A DNA stretch of 64,000 nucleotides. Origin: JAGNKE01 sp965230245 (GTDB taxonomy: Bacteria; Pseudomonadota; Alphaproteobacteria; Micavibrionales; Micavibrionaceae). This document shows, piece by piece, positions 1 through 9,356 of this stretch (the stretch's first letter is position 1; each line of letters opens with the position of its first letter). The position numbers and the translations under genes were made by a program. The notes beneath the pieces are model-generated. The model searched no databases. It saw only the letters and a list, made by a program, of their open reading frames with translations, and was not told the origin of the DNA. The DNA lies in NCBI GenBank assembly GCA_965230245.1, contig OZ246000.1:868001-932000 (forward strand), written 5' to 3'.

Positions 1-63
1 ACTTGAGTTTTCAAAGGAAGAAAACCCATCCTAAGAGACATTTAGGAATAAAATTCAGAAATA

Positions 64-2301
64 TCAGGCCTTTTCAACAAAGCTGTCCATGACACGCTTT
101 TTGCCGCTGTGTTCAAAAACAATATCCAGCTTGTGACCATCGATATTGATAATTTTGCCATAGCCGAATTTGTCATGAAACACGCGATCGCCGCGCGAAA
201 ACACTGTTCCATCTTCCGTCATAACTTTACGCTCATGCGTGACTTTGGGCTGGCTGCGTGGTTGAAAACCGCTCGAATCCCAGTGCTGGGAACGACCCGC
301 TTGCTGGTATGCGCCTGTTTCTGACGTCATATCAACAAAATCCTCAGGTAACTCATCAATAAACCGCGACGGAATGGCATTCATCCAGTTTCCGTACATA
401 CGCCTGTTAGATGCATGCGAAATAAAGGCACGTTTCTTGGCTCGCGTAATACCGACATAAGCCAAACGACGCTCCTCTTCCAATCCTTTTAATCCGTTCT
501 CGTCCATTGAACGTTGAGAGGGAAACAAACCCTCTTCCCATCCCGCCAAAAACACGTAATCAAACTCCAGACCTTTCGCACCATGCAGTGTCATAATCGT
601 CACGCAGTCGGTTGTATTATTGTCCTGATTTTCAAGAACCAAAGCGACATGCTCGAGGAATTCCTGCATCCCTCCGTACTCCTGCATCCCCCCGATCAGC
701 TCCTTAAGGTTTTCGATACGCCCTGGCGCTTCGGGCGTCTTATCCTGTTTCCACATATCCATATAACCGGACTCATCCAGAATTTGCGCAGCTAATTCGG
801 CATGATCCATGGTATCGATTAACGATCTCCACCGTTGGAAATCATCCATCAATTTCATGAGCATACCGCGCATTTTTGGTTTTATTTCATCCGTTTGCGT
901 CAAATCCATTATAGAATCTGTCAAACAAATGCCTTTGCTCCGCCCATAGGCATAAAGCGTGTTGACTGTCGTTTTACCGATCCCGCGCTTCGGGGTATTA
1001 ATGATACGCTCTAAGGCCAGATCATCGGCAGGTTGTAACACCACCCTGAAATAAGCCAGCGCGTCTCGAATTTCCATACGCTCGTAAAATCGTGGCCCGC
1101 CAATAACTTTATACGGTAAACCGAGCTTGATAAAACGCTCCTCAAACTCTCTTGTCTGAAAACCTGTGCGCACCAATACCGCAACATCCCGTAGCGCTGC
1201 TTTTTCCTGACCGCCCGTACCGCGCTGAAGCTGTTCAATCTCTTCACCGACCCAGCGCGCTTCTGCTTCACTGTCCCAAAGACCGCAAACTTTGATCGCC
1301 TCACCGTCCCCTTTATCCGACCACAATTCCTTACCCAGACGCCCCTGATTATTTTCAATCAATCTCCCTGCGGCCTTCAAAATACTATTTGTAGAACGGT
1401 AGTTTTGCTCAAGCCTGATAATCTTCGCACCCGGAAAGTCCTTCTCGAACCGCAGAATATTACCGACCTCCGCACCGCGCCACGCATAAATCGACTGGTC
1501 ATCATCACCGACGCAACAAATATTGCCTGAGCCCTTAGCCAGCAAACGCAGCCACATATACTGCGCTCCGTTCGTATCCTGATACTCATCAACCATAATA
1601 TAACGGAAACGCCTGTGATACTCCTGAAGGATCTGGGCATGTTCAGGATTTTTTAGAATCGATATCATATGCAAAAGCAGGTCACCAAAATCACAAGCGT
1701 TCACTGCGCGAAGCCGCGCCTGATAATTCTCATAAATGAAGGGCATTTTGCCATCTGCAATCTCTCCGGCATCGTCAGCAGGCACCTGCGACGGCACAAG
1801 CGCACGATCCTTCCAACGATCAATAACATTGATCATCGCCTTCGGCGCCCATTTCTTTGTATCAATGCCCTGCCCTTCCATAATCTGCTTGAGCAGGCGA
1901 ACCTGATCATCAGGATCAAGAATAGTAAAATTGCTGGATAATCCAACCAGATCGGCATGCCGCCTAAGCATTCGCGCCGCCAGCGCGTGGAAAGTGCCCA
2001 GCCACCAGCCTTCAACAGGCGCACCACCTAAAAGGCCACTAACACGCTCTTTCATTTCTTGCGCAGCCTTGTTCGTAAATGTCACAGCCAGAATTTGCGA
2101 CGGATACGCACGCCCCGTCTGCAAGAGATGCGATAGCCGCGTCGTCAGAACACGCGTCTTGCCCGTCCCCGCTCCGGCCAGAACAAGAACCGGACCATCA
2201 AGTGTCTCAACGGCTTCTCTTTGCGAAGAATTAAGGGTCGTCAAATAAGCCGGTTCGGAAGACACCACGTCGGAAGAATCATCACGCATAGTTTCAATCA
2301 T
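64..2301 (-). CDS. uvrD: DNA helicase II, UvrD/PcrA family
   Basis: A 745-residue superfamily 1 3'-5' DNA helicase used in nucleotide excision repair, mismatch repair and removal of proteins from DNA. Walker A is AGAGTGKT at residues 42-49. The Walker B/DEXQ-type box VDEYQDTN lies near residue 236, followed by QNYRST, the helicase motif TLHGAKGLEFD and the C-terminal VGITRAKKR. The last 45 residues (GDRVFHDKFGYGKI...) form the Tudor-like tail seen in UvrD/PcrA, which in related enzymes binds RNA polymerase. Length is normal. The start is uncertain: ATGs at residues 1 and 5 both lack a clear ribosome binding site. AddA at 9.7-13.4 kb is a second, distinct UvrD-like helicase. Confidence 0.95.
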   Translation of the reverse strand: MIETMRDDSSDVVSSEPAYLTTLNSSQREAVETLDGPVLVLAGAGTGKTRVLTTRLSHLLQTGRAYPSQILAVTFTNKAAQEMKERVSGLLGGAPVEGWWLGTFHALAARMLRRHADLVGLSSNFTILDPDDQVRLLKQIMEGQGIDTKKWAPKAMINVIDRWKDRALVPSQVPADDAGEIADGKMPFIYENYQARLRAVNACDFGDLLLHMISILKNPEHAQILQEYHRRFRYIMVDEYQDTNGAQYMWLRLLAKGSGNICCVGDDDQSIYAWRGAEVGNILRFEKDFPGAKIIRLEQNYRSTNSILKAAGRLIENNQGRLGKELWSDKGDGEAIKVCGLWDSEAEARWVGEEIEQLQRGTGGQEKAALRDVAVLVRTGFQTREFEERFIKLGLPYKVIGGPRFYERMEIRDALAYFRVVLQPADDLALERIINTPKRGIGKTTVNTLYAYGRSKGICLTDSIMDLTQTDEIKPKMRGMLMKLMDDFQRWRSLIDTMDHAELAAQILDESGYMDMWKQDKTPEAPGRIENLKELIGGMQEYGGMQEFLEHVALVLENQDNNTTDCVTIMTLHGAKGLEFDYVFLAGWEEGLFPSQRSMDENGLKGLEEERRLAYVGITRAKKRAFISHASNRRMYGNWMNAIPSRFIDELPEDFVDMTSETGAYQQAGRSQHWDSSGFQPRSQPKVTHERKVMTEDGTVFSRGDRVFHDKFGYGKIINIDGHKLDIVFEHSGKKRVMDSFVEKA

Positions 2302-2376
2302 ATAAAAGTGATAAGAGCTTTACGCTTTCGGTGCAAGCGCGCAAAAAGAAAATACATAGTATTGAAATGGAAAAAC

Positions 2377-3432
2377 CTATCTATGCGCACCCGTAGAAAC
2401 CGGCGCAACGGCAACCTGATTTCGCCCGTTGTGCTTGGCAGCATAAAGCGCGGAATCTGCTCGCGAAATAAGATTCTCAATCGGCTCAGAACTTACATAT
2501 TCCGCAACACCGAGAGAAATAGTAATGCGCGCCAAACGCTCACCTGTATTCCGATTTATAACCTCTTTCTTGGCAACATTCTGACGGAGCGATTCAGCAA
2601 CGCGCAAAGCCGGCTGCATCTGGGTATCTGGAAGAATAATGGCAAACTCCTCACCACCATAACGCGCGGCTATATCACGCCCCTTAACACCATCTTTGAG
2701 CGTTCTGGCAACAAGCTTCAAAACCTGATCACCAACCTGATGGCCGAACGTGTCATTAAAACTCTTGAAATGATCGATATCAATAATCAGAATCGTAAAC
2801 GTATCATGCCCTTTACCAACACCAGCCGCCACCCGCTCAATCTCCTGATCAAACGCCTTACGATTGGCAAGCCCTGTCAAACCGTCCGTCAGAGCTTCTC
2901 TTCTGGCGATCTCAAGATCACGGTGAAGCTTCTCCATAGTATCTGCAGATTCCTGCAACAAATGCTCAAGCTGAGTGTTCTGATCCATCATATTTTTAGT
3001 GTCTTCCAAAACATGACCAAGAATTGAGCTAATCTCCTCTTTGGTTTTTTCTTGGGCCAACTGGGTATTAACCTCTTGAAGTGTATGGTTATAAGCACCC
3101 GCAGATTCTCGAACAGAGCCGACTGCCTTATTGACATTTGTAATGGTTTTCTTGATCTGGTCGCCTGCCGATCGAACTCGCTCGTCCTCACGCTTTTCGC
3201 GTATAAAATTGTAATAAAGCTGATAACACGCATCGTTCGAAAGCCCCTCCTCCGTCTCGGCCATTTTGTCGATCGCTTTATTCATATCCGGCAATGACCC
3301 GGAAAAATAACAGAACCATAGCTCGTAATTGGCAGGAGACGGCTCAAGATCCTCTTGAACGATACGTCCAAGAGCCTTCTCGGAGAATTCTCTGATTTTT
3401 TCTACTGGATAATAATAGGTCAAAATAACCAC
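2377..3432 (-). CDS. Diguanylate cyclase, GGDEF domain
   Basis: A 351-residue soluble protein predicted to make cyclic-di-GMP from two GTP. Residues 1-175 are helical and acidic with a PSPANYELWF segment near the start, a type of N-terminal region I associate with alphaproteobacterial cyclases, ending in a coiled coil. The GGDEF domain starts at DGLTGLANR (183-191) and carries an intact active-site GGEEF at 259-263. The inhibitory I-site is KGRD rather than RxxD, so product feedback may be weaker. No transmembrane segment is seen. The first codon is GTG with no evident ribosome binding site, so the true start may lie a few codons inside. It is the only clearly active cyclase in the window. 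Confidence 0.88.
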   Translation of the reverse strand: MVILTYYYPVEKIREFSEKALGRIVQEDLEPSPANYELWFCYFSGSLPDMNKAIDKMAETEEGLSNDACYQLYYNFIREKREDERVRSAGDQIKKTITNVNKAVGSVRESAGAYNHTLQEVNTQLAQEKTKEEISSILGHVLEDTKNMMDQNTQLEHLLQESADTMEKLHRDLEIARREALTDGLTGLANRKAFDQEIERVAAGVGKGHDTFTILIIDIDHFKSFNDTFGHQVGDQVLKLVARTLKDGVKGRDIAARYGGEEFAIILPDTQMQPALRVAESLRQNVAKKEVINRNTGERLARITISLGVAEYVSSEPIENLISRADSALYAAKHNGRNQVAVAPVSTGAHR

Positions 3433-3543
3433 ACGGGTAAAAAAGTCTTATATAGATATAAGCAAAATAATGACGTGCGATCAAACAAAAACTGGCCGAG
3501 AATTCTCACAGCCAGCGTCAAAAAATTCAATCATAAGAGGAGT

Positions 3544-4758
3544 CTAGCCCAACCTCATACCAGCATCCATTTTATTATTAATGGCCATCTCAAGCTGAAC
3601 CTCAAGTGCGGCTGTATTCAGTTTTTCATGATCAAGAACGGTGTTCACGGTCGTCGTGTCCATCTCAACATCTGTAATGGCAGTCGAAACGCCGCTAATA
3701 CTATCACCTGACAGCTTCACATGTTCAGCATCAAAACTTGCAACAGTTTTAACGTTCTCAACAACGGTGGCCTCTTCAACCAGATCCTGAATAGCGACAT
3801 TACCAGAATTAATTTCTAACTCGGCCTTTGCAAGAAGATCGCCTGTCTTTCCATAGAACTCCCTGATCTGTGCATGGTTGCCGTTAATGACCTCGACATC
3901 CAACTCATGCTCCAATTCAACCAACTCGGCAAATTCGTCTTCCTGCATGGGATCGGCAGCCAGAAACTCCGCCAGATCGGCAGCTTCAAAATTCTGCCAA
4001 TGATTTTCACTTTGATCATCTGCACTAACAGAAGGACCGCCACCGCCGCCGGGCGAGGCGCGGCTATCCGCAGGAGCAGTCTCTTGTAATCTGCGGGTAG
4101 CTTCCTCGAGCAATGCCTCTTGTTCGGATTTAGACAATCTCTTTCGTTCTTCGCCAACCTCGGTCGCGACATAAGCCGTTTTACCCATTGTCGCCAATGT
4201 CCCGGCTCCGAATGCAGCCTCACCAACGACGTAGGCCATCGCGGTCGATTTCGTAGCAGCTTGATCGGGGATTAAAGTGTCAATAGCGACAGCAGGGTCA
4301 TGCCCCTGATCAATCGCAGTCTGCTTGACAACGTCTAAAGCTTCGGATTTGGCTTGGTTCCAGTCTTCCATAAAATTACCGATTTTCTCACGCACATCCT
4401 CAAGACCTTCATGGGCCTTTTGGGAAATCTGCTGTGCATCGGTAATGGGCTTATCGACATCACGCTTTAGCGATTGTGTATCAATTTTATCTGCTTTGTA
4501 TTTTCCGGCAGCTGATTCTTCAGGACGAAGCATCTGCATGAAAGTTTGATCGCGGGTATTACCCTCAATCAGCGATTCCGTAAAAGTTTGGTCATTCTGC
4601 TGAAAACCGGGTCCCGCCATCTGAACCTGAAATTGCCGCCACTGAACAAGATCGTCCTCAAAATCGGCACGCATCATGATGTCACGATCGTGGCTGGAAA
4701 CCCCTTCAGGGTTACGATCATATCCCGGCTCTCTCATTCCCAGATCGGAAAAATTCAT
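3544..4758 (-). CDS. Hypothetical acidic, helical protein
   Basis: A 404-residue protein I do not recognise. The start is supported by an AAGGTG ribosome binding site seven bases before the ATG. It is rich in Asp, Glu, Gln and Ala and mostly helical by eye. A moderately hydrophobic Ala/Gly-rich stretch around residues 175-195 (AMAYVVGEAAFGAGTLATMG) may be membrane-active or buried. A Gly/Pro/Ser-rich linker (PGGGGGPS) near residue 240 separates this from an acidic second half with many Val and Thr. There is no signal peptide. It stands alone between the cyclase and comM with gaps of about 110 and 150 bases. A structural or secreted effector-like role is possible but unsupported. Confidence 0.75.
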   Translation of the reverse strand: MNFSDLGMREPGYDRNPEGVSSHDRDIMMRADFEDDLVQWRQFQVQMAGPGFQQNDQTFTESLIEGNTRDQTFMQMLRPEESAAGKYKADKIDTQSLKRDVDKPITDAQQISQKAHEGLEDVREKIGNFMEDWNQAKSEALDVVKQTAIDQGHDPAVAIDTLIPDQAATKSTAMAYVVGEAAFGAGTLATMGKTAYVATEVGEERKRLSKSEQEALLEEATRRLQETAPADSRASPGGGGGPSVSADDQSENHWQNFEAADLAEFLAADPMQEDEFAELVELEHELDVEVINGNHAQIREFYGKTGDLLAKAELEINSGNVAIQDLVEEATVVENVKTVASFDAEHVKLSGDSISGVSTAITDVEMDTTTVNTVLDHEKLNTAALEVQLEMAINNKMDAGMRLG

Positions 4759-4908
4759 TTATTTCACCTTAATTATTGTTATTTGCATGCGCTTACACAC
4801 ACCTTCCTGACATAATTATAGTCTGTCAGACATCTGAAATACAAACATTTTATACGTCTGGACGTCTCCAAAACAGGGTCAAACCGACTCATTTGTCACA
4901 TTTTCGCC

Positions 4909-6435
4909 TTAATTCAATAACATACGTTTATAGCCAAGCGCCTCTGCGATATGTTTTTTTTGTAAAATATCAACACCGCCGGACAAATCCGAAATCGTAC
5001 GGGCAACCCTCAAAATTCGGTAATAAGCACGGGCTGAAAGCTTGGAATGCTCGACAGCTTTTTGCATCAAAGACCGCGCATCTTCTTCCATCGGAGCAAT
5101 CGCTTCCAGTATTTTTCCGTCCGCACATGCATTCGTTTCACCAATCATTTCTTTACCAAACGCTTGATATCTCTGCTTTTGAATATCCCGCGCAGCAGCA
5201 ACACGCGCCGCCACCTGTTGCGATGATTCGCCCGTGCTGGCACCCTGCAAATCCATCGCACTCACGGCTGAAACCTCAACGTGCATATCGATTCGATCCA
5301 TCATCGGCCCTGAGATCTTGGATTGGTAATCCGTCCCGCAGCGCGGCGCTTTCGTGCATTCCTGATCGGGATCGCCCAGATACCCGCAGCGACACGGATT
5401 CATCGCTGCAATCAACTGAAACCGCGCTGGATAGCGTATATGTGCATTCGCCCGTGCTACCAAAGCATCGCCCGTTTCCAGTGGCTGCCGCAATGCCTCA
5501 AGCGTGCCCCGCGCAAACTCGGGAAACTCGTCCAGAAACAATACCCCGTTATGCGCCAATGAAATCTCTCCCGGCTTCACACGATGCCCACCGCCGATCA
5601 GCGCGGGCTGCGACGCCGAATGATGCGGGTTGCGAAACGGCCTGTTCTTCAAAAGTCCACCTTCCGGCAACACCCCCGCGAGCGAATGAATCATCGAAAC
5701 TTCCAGCGCCTCTCGTGCGGAAAGCGGCGGCAATATCCCGGGCAAACAACTCGCCAGCATGGACTTCCCCGATCCCGGCGGCCCGCTCATCAGTAGGTTA
5801 TGCCCGCCCGCCGCGGCAATCTCCAGCGCACGCTTGGCCGTCTCCTGCCCGCGCACTTCCGAAAGGTCAGGCACACGCATCGCCGAGTCATCGTCCCGTA
5901 AACGCGCCTCGGGGCGGGTCATCACTTGTGTCCCTTTAATATGGTTAATCAACTGCAACAGGTTTTCGGGCGCAAGAATATCCAGCTCCCCCGCCCATGC
6001 GGCCTCCCCGCCGCACGCCTCGGGACAAATCAAATGACGACTGTTTTCATTCGCATGCATCGCCGCGGGCAATACGCCGGAAACAGGACGGATCGTCGCA
6101 TCCAGCGATAATTCCCCCAGCACAACAAAATCTTCAAGCTCCTCTTTGGGCACAACCCCCATCGCCGCCAGCAACCCCATCGCAATCGGCAAATCAAAAT
6201 GGCTGCCCTCTTTCGCAAGGTCGGCAGGCGCAAGATTCACCGTCAAACGTTTCGGCGGCAAGGACAGCCCCAGCGCATGCAACGCAGCGCGCACACGCTC
6301 CCGCGACTCCGCCACCGCCTTATCGGGCAAACCGACAATCGTAAACGCCGGCAAACCGTTGGAAATCTGTACCTGCACGTCAACGGGCTTAACGTCAATC
6401 CCCTGAAACGAAACGGTATTCACACGCGCAACCAT
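4909..6435 (-). CDS. comM: YifB/ComM family Mg-chelatase-like AAA+ ATPase
   Basis: A 508-residue member of the YifB/ComM family. In naturally competent bacteria ComM is a hexameric helicase that promotes branch migration during integration of transforming DNA; many non-competent bacteria also carry it. The N-terminal ChlI-like/Lon-protease-like domain covers residues 1-170. Walker A is GPPGSGKS at 218-225 and Walker B is LFLDEF near residue 300. A Cys-rich insertion (CRCGYLGDPDQEC) sits around 345-360, and the family C-terminal domain ends the protein. Length is normal. It reads divergently from the gene at 6661 across a 225-base gap. Whether this organism is competent cannot be judged from the window. 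Confidence 0.92.
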   Translation of the reverse strand: MVARVNTVSFQGIDVKPVDVQVQISNGLPAFTIVGLPDKAVAESRERVRAALHALGLSLPPKRLTVNLAPADLAKEGSHFDLPIAMGLLAAMGVVPKEELEDFVVLGELSLDATIRPVSGVLPAAMHANENSRHLICPEACGGEAAWAGELDILAPENLLQLINHIKGTQVMTRPEARLRDDDSAMRVPDLSEVRGQETAKRALEIAAAGGHNLLMSGPPGSGKSMLASCLPGILPPLSAREALEVSMIHSLAGVLPEGGLLKNRPFRNPHHSASQPALIGGGHRVKPGEISLAHNGVLFLDEFPEFARGTLEALRQPLETGDALVARANAHIRYPARFQLIAAMNPCRCGYLGDPDQECTKAPRCGTDYQSKISGPMMDRIDMHVEVSAVSAMDLQGASTGESSQQVAARVAAARDIQKQRYQAFGKEMIGETNACADGKILEAIAPMEEDARSLMQKAVEHSKLSARAYYRILRVARTISDLSGGVDILQKKHIAEALGYKRMLLN

Positions 6436-6660
6436 TAAGATTTTCCCCTTTTGTTCTCATTTATCTATGCCACGCCGACGGGAAAATGAAAACCCGAAAT
6501 CGCTCAAAAGCCAAGAAACACCTCTTACCCACACCCAAAATCCCACAATTTCGACTCTTTTAACAGTTGTTAAGAACTTATTTACCTTTTCTGTTTACTG
6601 AGGGATATAGGGCAAAAGAAAACGCCCGAAGAAATAAACGAAGGGAAGGAGACCCTGACA

Positions 6661-7254
6661 ATGACAACAGATAGTAGCGACAGGCGTACCAACACCAACA
6701 ACCCCGCATTATTCCGCGCGGATGTTCTTCTCCCGCTCATTATTAAGGGCGCACTCGAAAAGGGCATTCCTCTGGACGACGAAGGCGAACACACCGTCCA
6801 CACAGTCATCAGCAACTTTCAACCCGACATGGCCGTGCTGTGCTGCGCGCGCATCGCAAAGGAAATCTATATCTATCAAAAATCACAAGGGAACGACTAC
6901 CCCTATCTCGGCGCATTCTGTGACTCATTGATTGCACGTTACAAGCCAACATGCGTGCTGACAGAATCCAATCCGCGTCTTCATGATGTGAAACTCAAAA
7001 TCATTATGCCTGAACTCTCCGACGTCCTCGATAAGTTCATCGAAAATCTGGAGCTTTCAAAAATCGCAATGGAAATGACCGATAAAACGGCAGCCTCAAC
7101 ATTGAATATCCTGATCATTCAGCTCCAGAGCCAAATGCTCCTCGTTGATCTGATCCTCGAAGAAGAGAATAAATCTTACCGTTACGAAGACGTAGAAACA
7201 CATGATGCGGCGGATATGACAAACGTCATCCCGTTCCCCGTAACGGCGCACTAA
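6661..7254 (+). CDS. Hypothetical protein, soluble, helical
   Basis: A 197-residue protein I do not recognise. It has a strong ribosome binding site (AAGGAG) nine bases before the ATG and a strong intrinsic terminator just after its stop, so it is very likely a real single-gene transcript. The sequence is soluble and mostly helical, with a Cys-Cys pair near residue 61 and several further Cys. It has no signal peptide or membrane segment. Amphipathic helices near residues 120-168 could form a dimer interface. The 225-base gap upstream holds an imperfect palindrome (TTAACA-g-TTGTTAA, 6560-6573) that might be an operator. Confidence 0.8.
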   Translation: MTTDSSDRRTNTNNPALFRADVLLPLIIKGALEKGIPLDDEGEHTVHTVISNFQPDMAVLCCARIAKEIYIYQKSQGNDYPYLGAFCDSLIARYKPTCVLTESNPRLHDVKLKIIMPELSDVLDKFIENLELSKIAMEMTDKTAASTLNILIIQLQSQMLLVDLILEEENKSYRYEDVETHDAADMTNVIPFPVTAH

Positions 7255-7305
7255 AGTTTTAAAAGAATTCACTCTTTATCTAAGAGAGTGTTGGTTGTGA
7301 ACCTT

Positions 7306-7330
7306 GCCCCGGATTTCCGGGGCTTTTTTT
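7306..7330 (+). terminator. Intrinsic terminator after the 6661 gene
   Basis: A perfect 7-base-pair GC-rich stem (GCCCCGG / CCGGGGC) with an ATTT loop is followed by seven T. It ends the plus-strand gene at 6661-7254 and overlaps the last bases of the convergent hinT gene. A second, weaker hairpin (CACTCT/AGAGTG) lies at 7270-7290. Confidence 0.9.
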
Positions 7331-7691
7331 AACTCGCTACCATCGGGCCGATGCGCTTACCGCCCAGAATATGCAGGTGGAAATGCGGGACTTCCTGTCC
7401 GCCGTTGGTTCCCGTATTCGCAATGGAACGGAAGCCCTCCGCGCTCACACCCTTCTCTTCGGCAATTTTGGAAACGGCTTCAAAAAACGCTTTGATCTCT
7501 TCCGCGCTGGCTTTCGCACCGAAATCCGAAATCGAAACGTAATGCCCCTTCGGAATAACAAGGATATGAACGGGCGCCTGCGGCGCAATATCATTGAACG
7601 CCAGAACATGATCATCTTCATAGACCTTGTCACACGGAATCTCCCCGCGCAGGATTTTCGCAAAGATATTATTCGAATCGTATTCGCTCAT
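7329..7691 (-). CDS. hinT: HIT family nucleotide hydrolase (HinT-like)
   Basis: A 120-residue histidine-triad protein. HinT-type enzymes hydrolyse purine nucleoside phosphoramidates such as aminoacyl-AMP adducts. The family N-terminus NIFAKILRGEIP and the nucleotide-binding segment HILVIPKGHY (42-51) are present, and the histidine triad HFHLH is at 103-107 (catalytic His at 105). Length is normal for the family. The ATG has an AAGGA ribosome binding site about ten bases upstream. The gene converges on the 6661 gene, its stop lying inside that gene's terminator. Confidence 0.93.
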   Translation of the reverse strand: MSEYDSNNIFAKILRGEIPCDKVYEDDHVLAFNDIAPQAPVHILVIPKGHYVSISDFGAKASAEEIKAFFEAVSKIAEEKGVSAEGFRSIANTGTNGGQEVPHFHLHILGGKRIGPMVAS

Positions 7692-7771
7692 AACCGGATT
7701 TTCCTTGATTTTTTAACTCTCAAGCGACAGATTACACACCGTTTCAATCCGAAGTAAAGAGATGAGAAAAG

Positions 7772-8131
7772 ATGATTCTCACATTGCTGAAATCAAAACT
7801 GCACCGCGCCACCGTCACCCGCGCCGATCTGGACTATGAAGGCTCCATCACAATCGACCGCGACCTGATGACCGCCGCAAACCTCCTGCCCAACGAACAG
7901 GTGGACGTCCTCGACATCACCAACGGCGCGCGTCTGACAACCTATGTCATCGAAGGTGAAGCGGGCTCGGGCGAAATCGGCATTAACGGCGCGGCCGCGC
8001 ATCTGGTTAATCCCGGTGATCTGGTCATCATCTGTGCCTACGCGCAAATGGAAGAAGAGAAGGCAAAAACCTTCGAGCCGACGGTTCTGCTTCTGGATAA
8101 AAAAAACAAGGTCGATAGACCCGCTCAATAA
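7772..8131 (+). CDS. panD: Aspartate 1-decarboxylase precursor
   Basis: A 119-residue pyruvoyl enzyme that decarboxylates L-aspartate to beta-alanine for pantothenate and coenzyme A synthesis. The proenzyme cuts itself between Gly24 and Ser25; both are present in YEGSITID. Lys9 and the downstream GINGAAAHLVNPGD segment also match the family. Length is slightly below that of the E. coli protein. An AAAG-rich ribosome binding site precedes the ATG. It stands alone between hinT (divergent) and the carboxypeptidase gene (convergent); no panB or panC is in the window. Confidence 0.96.
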   Translation: MILTLLKSKLHRATVTRADLDYEGSITIDRDLMTAANLLPNEQVDVLDITNGARLTTYVIEGEAGSGEIGINGAAAHLVNPGDLVIICAYAQMEEEKAKTFEPTVLLLDKKNKVDRPAQ

Positions 8132-8150
8132 TATCAGCTTGTTATCACGT

Positions 8151-9143
8151 TTAACGGATACACGTCATAAACGGCGGGTGTAATTCGTCGCAGCCTTCAA
8201 TATGGTCATCGAACGGAATTTGATGACGCGTATTGATAATGGTTTCCTGCTCGGACTCGCGTGCCAGCTTCTTTTCCTCCAACACATCATAAGCCTCGTT
8301 CAGGATTCCGATAATCGCAACTTCCCGGTCACGAACACCCTCGCCCCCGACATAAGAAACAATAACGCCGTATTCGCCGCGCCGCGTCCCTGCCGTCAGA
8401 GAGAACCCGGCATCACAGGTAAAACCCGTCTTGCCGTAAATATCATGATCGGGGATCGTATCATTCCGCATCAACGTATTCGTTGTACGAAGCGTACGCC
8501 TGCGCACTTTGGCTTCTGCCGTTCCCAGCAATTCGGAAAGAGAGGGATGATTATCATGAATGTATTTCAGTAAGGTCGCCATGTCCTTCGTGGTCGTGCC
8601 GCCCTCGCGCGCACGGATCAATCTGTTCGGCAAACCGCTGGAATTGTAGAACTCGGTATTCTCCATACCGATCTCTTCGGCTCTGCGATTCATCAGAGCA
8701 ACAAAATCCGTTTCGGTATTCCCCTCGCCATAAGCCTTGGCCGTATACTCGGCGATCGTCGCCGCCAAATCATTATATGAACGTATCGCCGCGCCTTGCA
8801 TTGCATCGGACAAACGCACAGGGCTGGACCATCCGCTAAAACGTTCCATGTCGGATCGCAAATACGTCCCCCGTGCGATATACAAACGGTCATCCGCACT
8901 CATCAGCCCTTCATCCATCGCCTCCTGAGCAAGCAGTAAGGTCATCATCTTGGTCATCGATGCGGGCTGGATTTTCACATCGGAATCCTGCTCTAGCAAA
9001 ACCTCACCCGTCTGCGCATCCATCGCAAAGAAAGCTTCAAGTTCAGGTTCGCATTGCGCCGCGGCTTGATTCGCTCCCAACACGGTCACGAGTGCCAACG
9101 CCGCCGTCCTGAAACTGTGCTGTACTGATTTCAAAAAATCCAA
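8151..9143 (-). CDS. D-alanyl-D-alanine carboxypeptidase, S11 family (PBP5-like)
   Basis: A 330-residue exported serine peptidase that trims the terminal D-Ala of peptidoglycan stem peptides. A signal peptide spans residues 1-30, with likely cleavage around AAA/QC. All three penicillin-binding motifs are present: SxxK as SMTK at 62-65, SxN as SYN at 122-124, and KTG at 238-240. The start codon is TTG, supported by an AGAGGG ribosome binding site seven bases upstream and the signal peptide directly after it. The protein is shorter than E. coli DacA and seems to lack the C-terminal stalk and amphipathic membrane anchor, so it is probably periplasmic. Confidence 0.92.
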   Translation of the reverse strand: MDFLKSVQHSFRTAALALVTVLGANQAAAQCEPELEAFFAMDAQTGEVLLEQDSDVKIQPASMTKMMTLLLAQEAMDEGLMSADDRLYIARGTYLRSDMERFSGWSSPVRLSDAMQGAAIRSYNDLAATIAEYTAKAYGEGNTETDFVALMNRRAEEIGMENTEFYNSSGLPNRLIRAREGGTTTKDMATLLKYIHDNHPSLSELLGTAEAKVRRRTLRTTNTLMRNDTIPDHDIYGKTGFTCDAGFSLTAGTRRGEYGVIVSYVGGEGVRDREVAIIGILNEAYDVLEEKKLARESEQETIINTRHQIPFDDHIEGCDELHPPFMTCIR

Positions 9144-9288
9144 ATTTCACCCTCTGAAAAAATGTATTACATAATATGTGACAATTTACGGCCTGAAATC
9201 AAGCACATCCGGCAAATGAAAGACACGGTAACCGCACAAACCCTTTTGGCGAATATAAGTACATTGGTGGATAACAAACCGCTTCACC

Positions 9289-9316
9289 TTGACGCGAACC
9301 GCCAATCGCCCATAGT
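9289..9316 (+). promoter_or_regulatory. Candidate promoter of trxA
   Basis: A TTGACG box (9289-9294) and a CATAGT box (9311-9316) are separated by 16 bases. They match the housekeeping -35 and -10 consensus at five and four of six positions, and transcription would start about 30 bases before the trxA ribosome binding site. This is a sequence match only. Confidence 0.5.
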
Positions 9317-9356
9317 TGTCTGGTGATGCGTAAAATTAAAAAAGGAGATATCTGTC

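Noticed and set aside
29..47. Terminator for uvrD at the left edge
   Set aside because: The TCCTAA/TTAGGA hairpin is short and AT-rich and has no good T run in the right place.
2221..3027. A 268-codon plus-strand open frame
   Set aside because: It is antisense to the GGDEF cyclase and the start of uvrD, lacks a ribosome binding site and has a shadow-like Arg/Asn/Thr-rich composition.
4776..5939. A 387-codon plus-strand open frame
   Set aside because: It lies almost entirely antisense to comM, which has all family motifs. The translation is Pro/Ser/Arg-rich and repetitive in composition, as expected for a shadow frame.
6560..6573. CtrA box in TTAACAGTTGTTAA
   Set aside because: The spacing between TTAA halves is six, not seven, so it does not fit the CtrA consensus; it is noted only as an imperfect palindrome.
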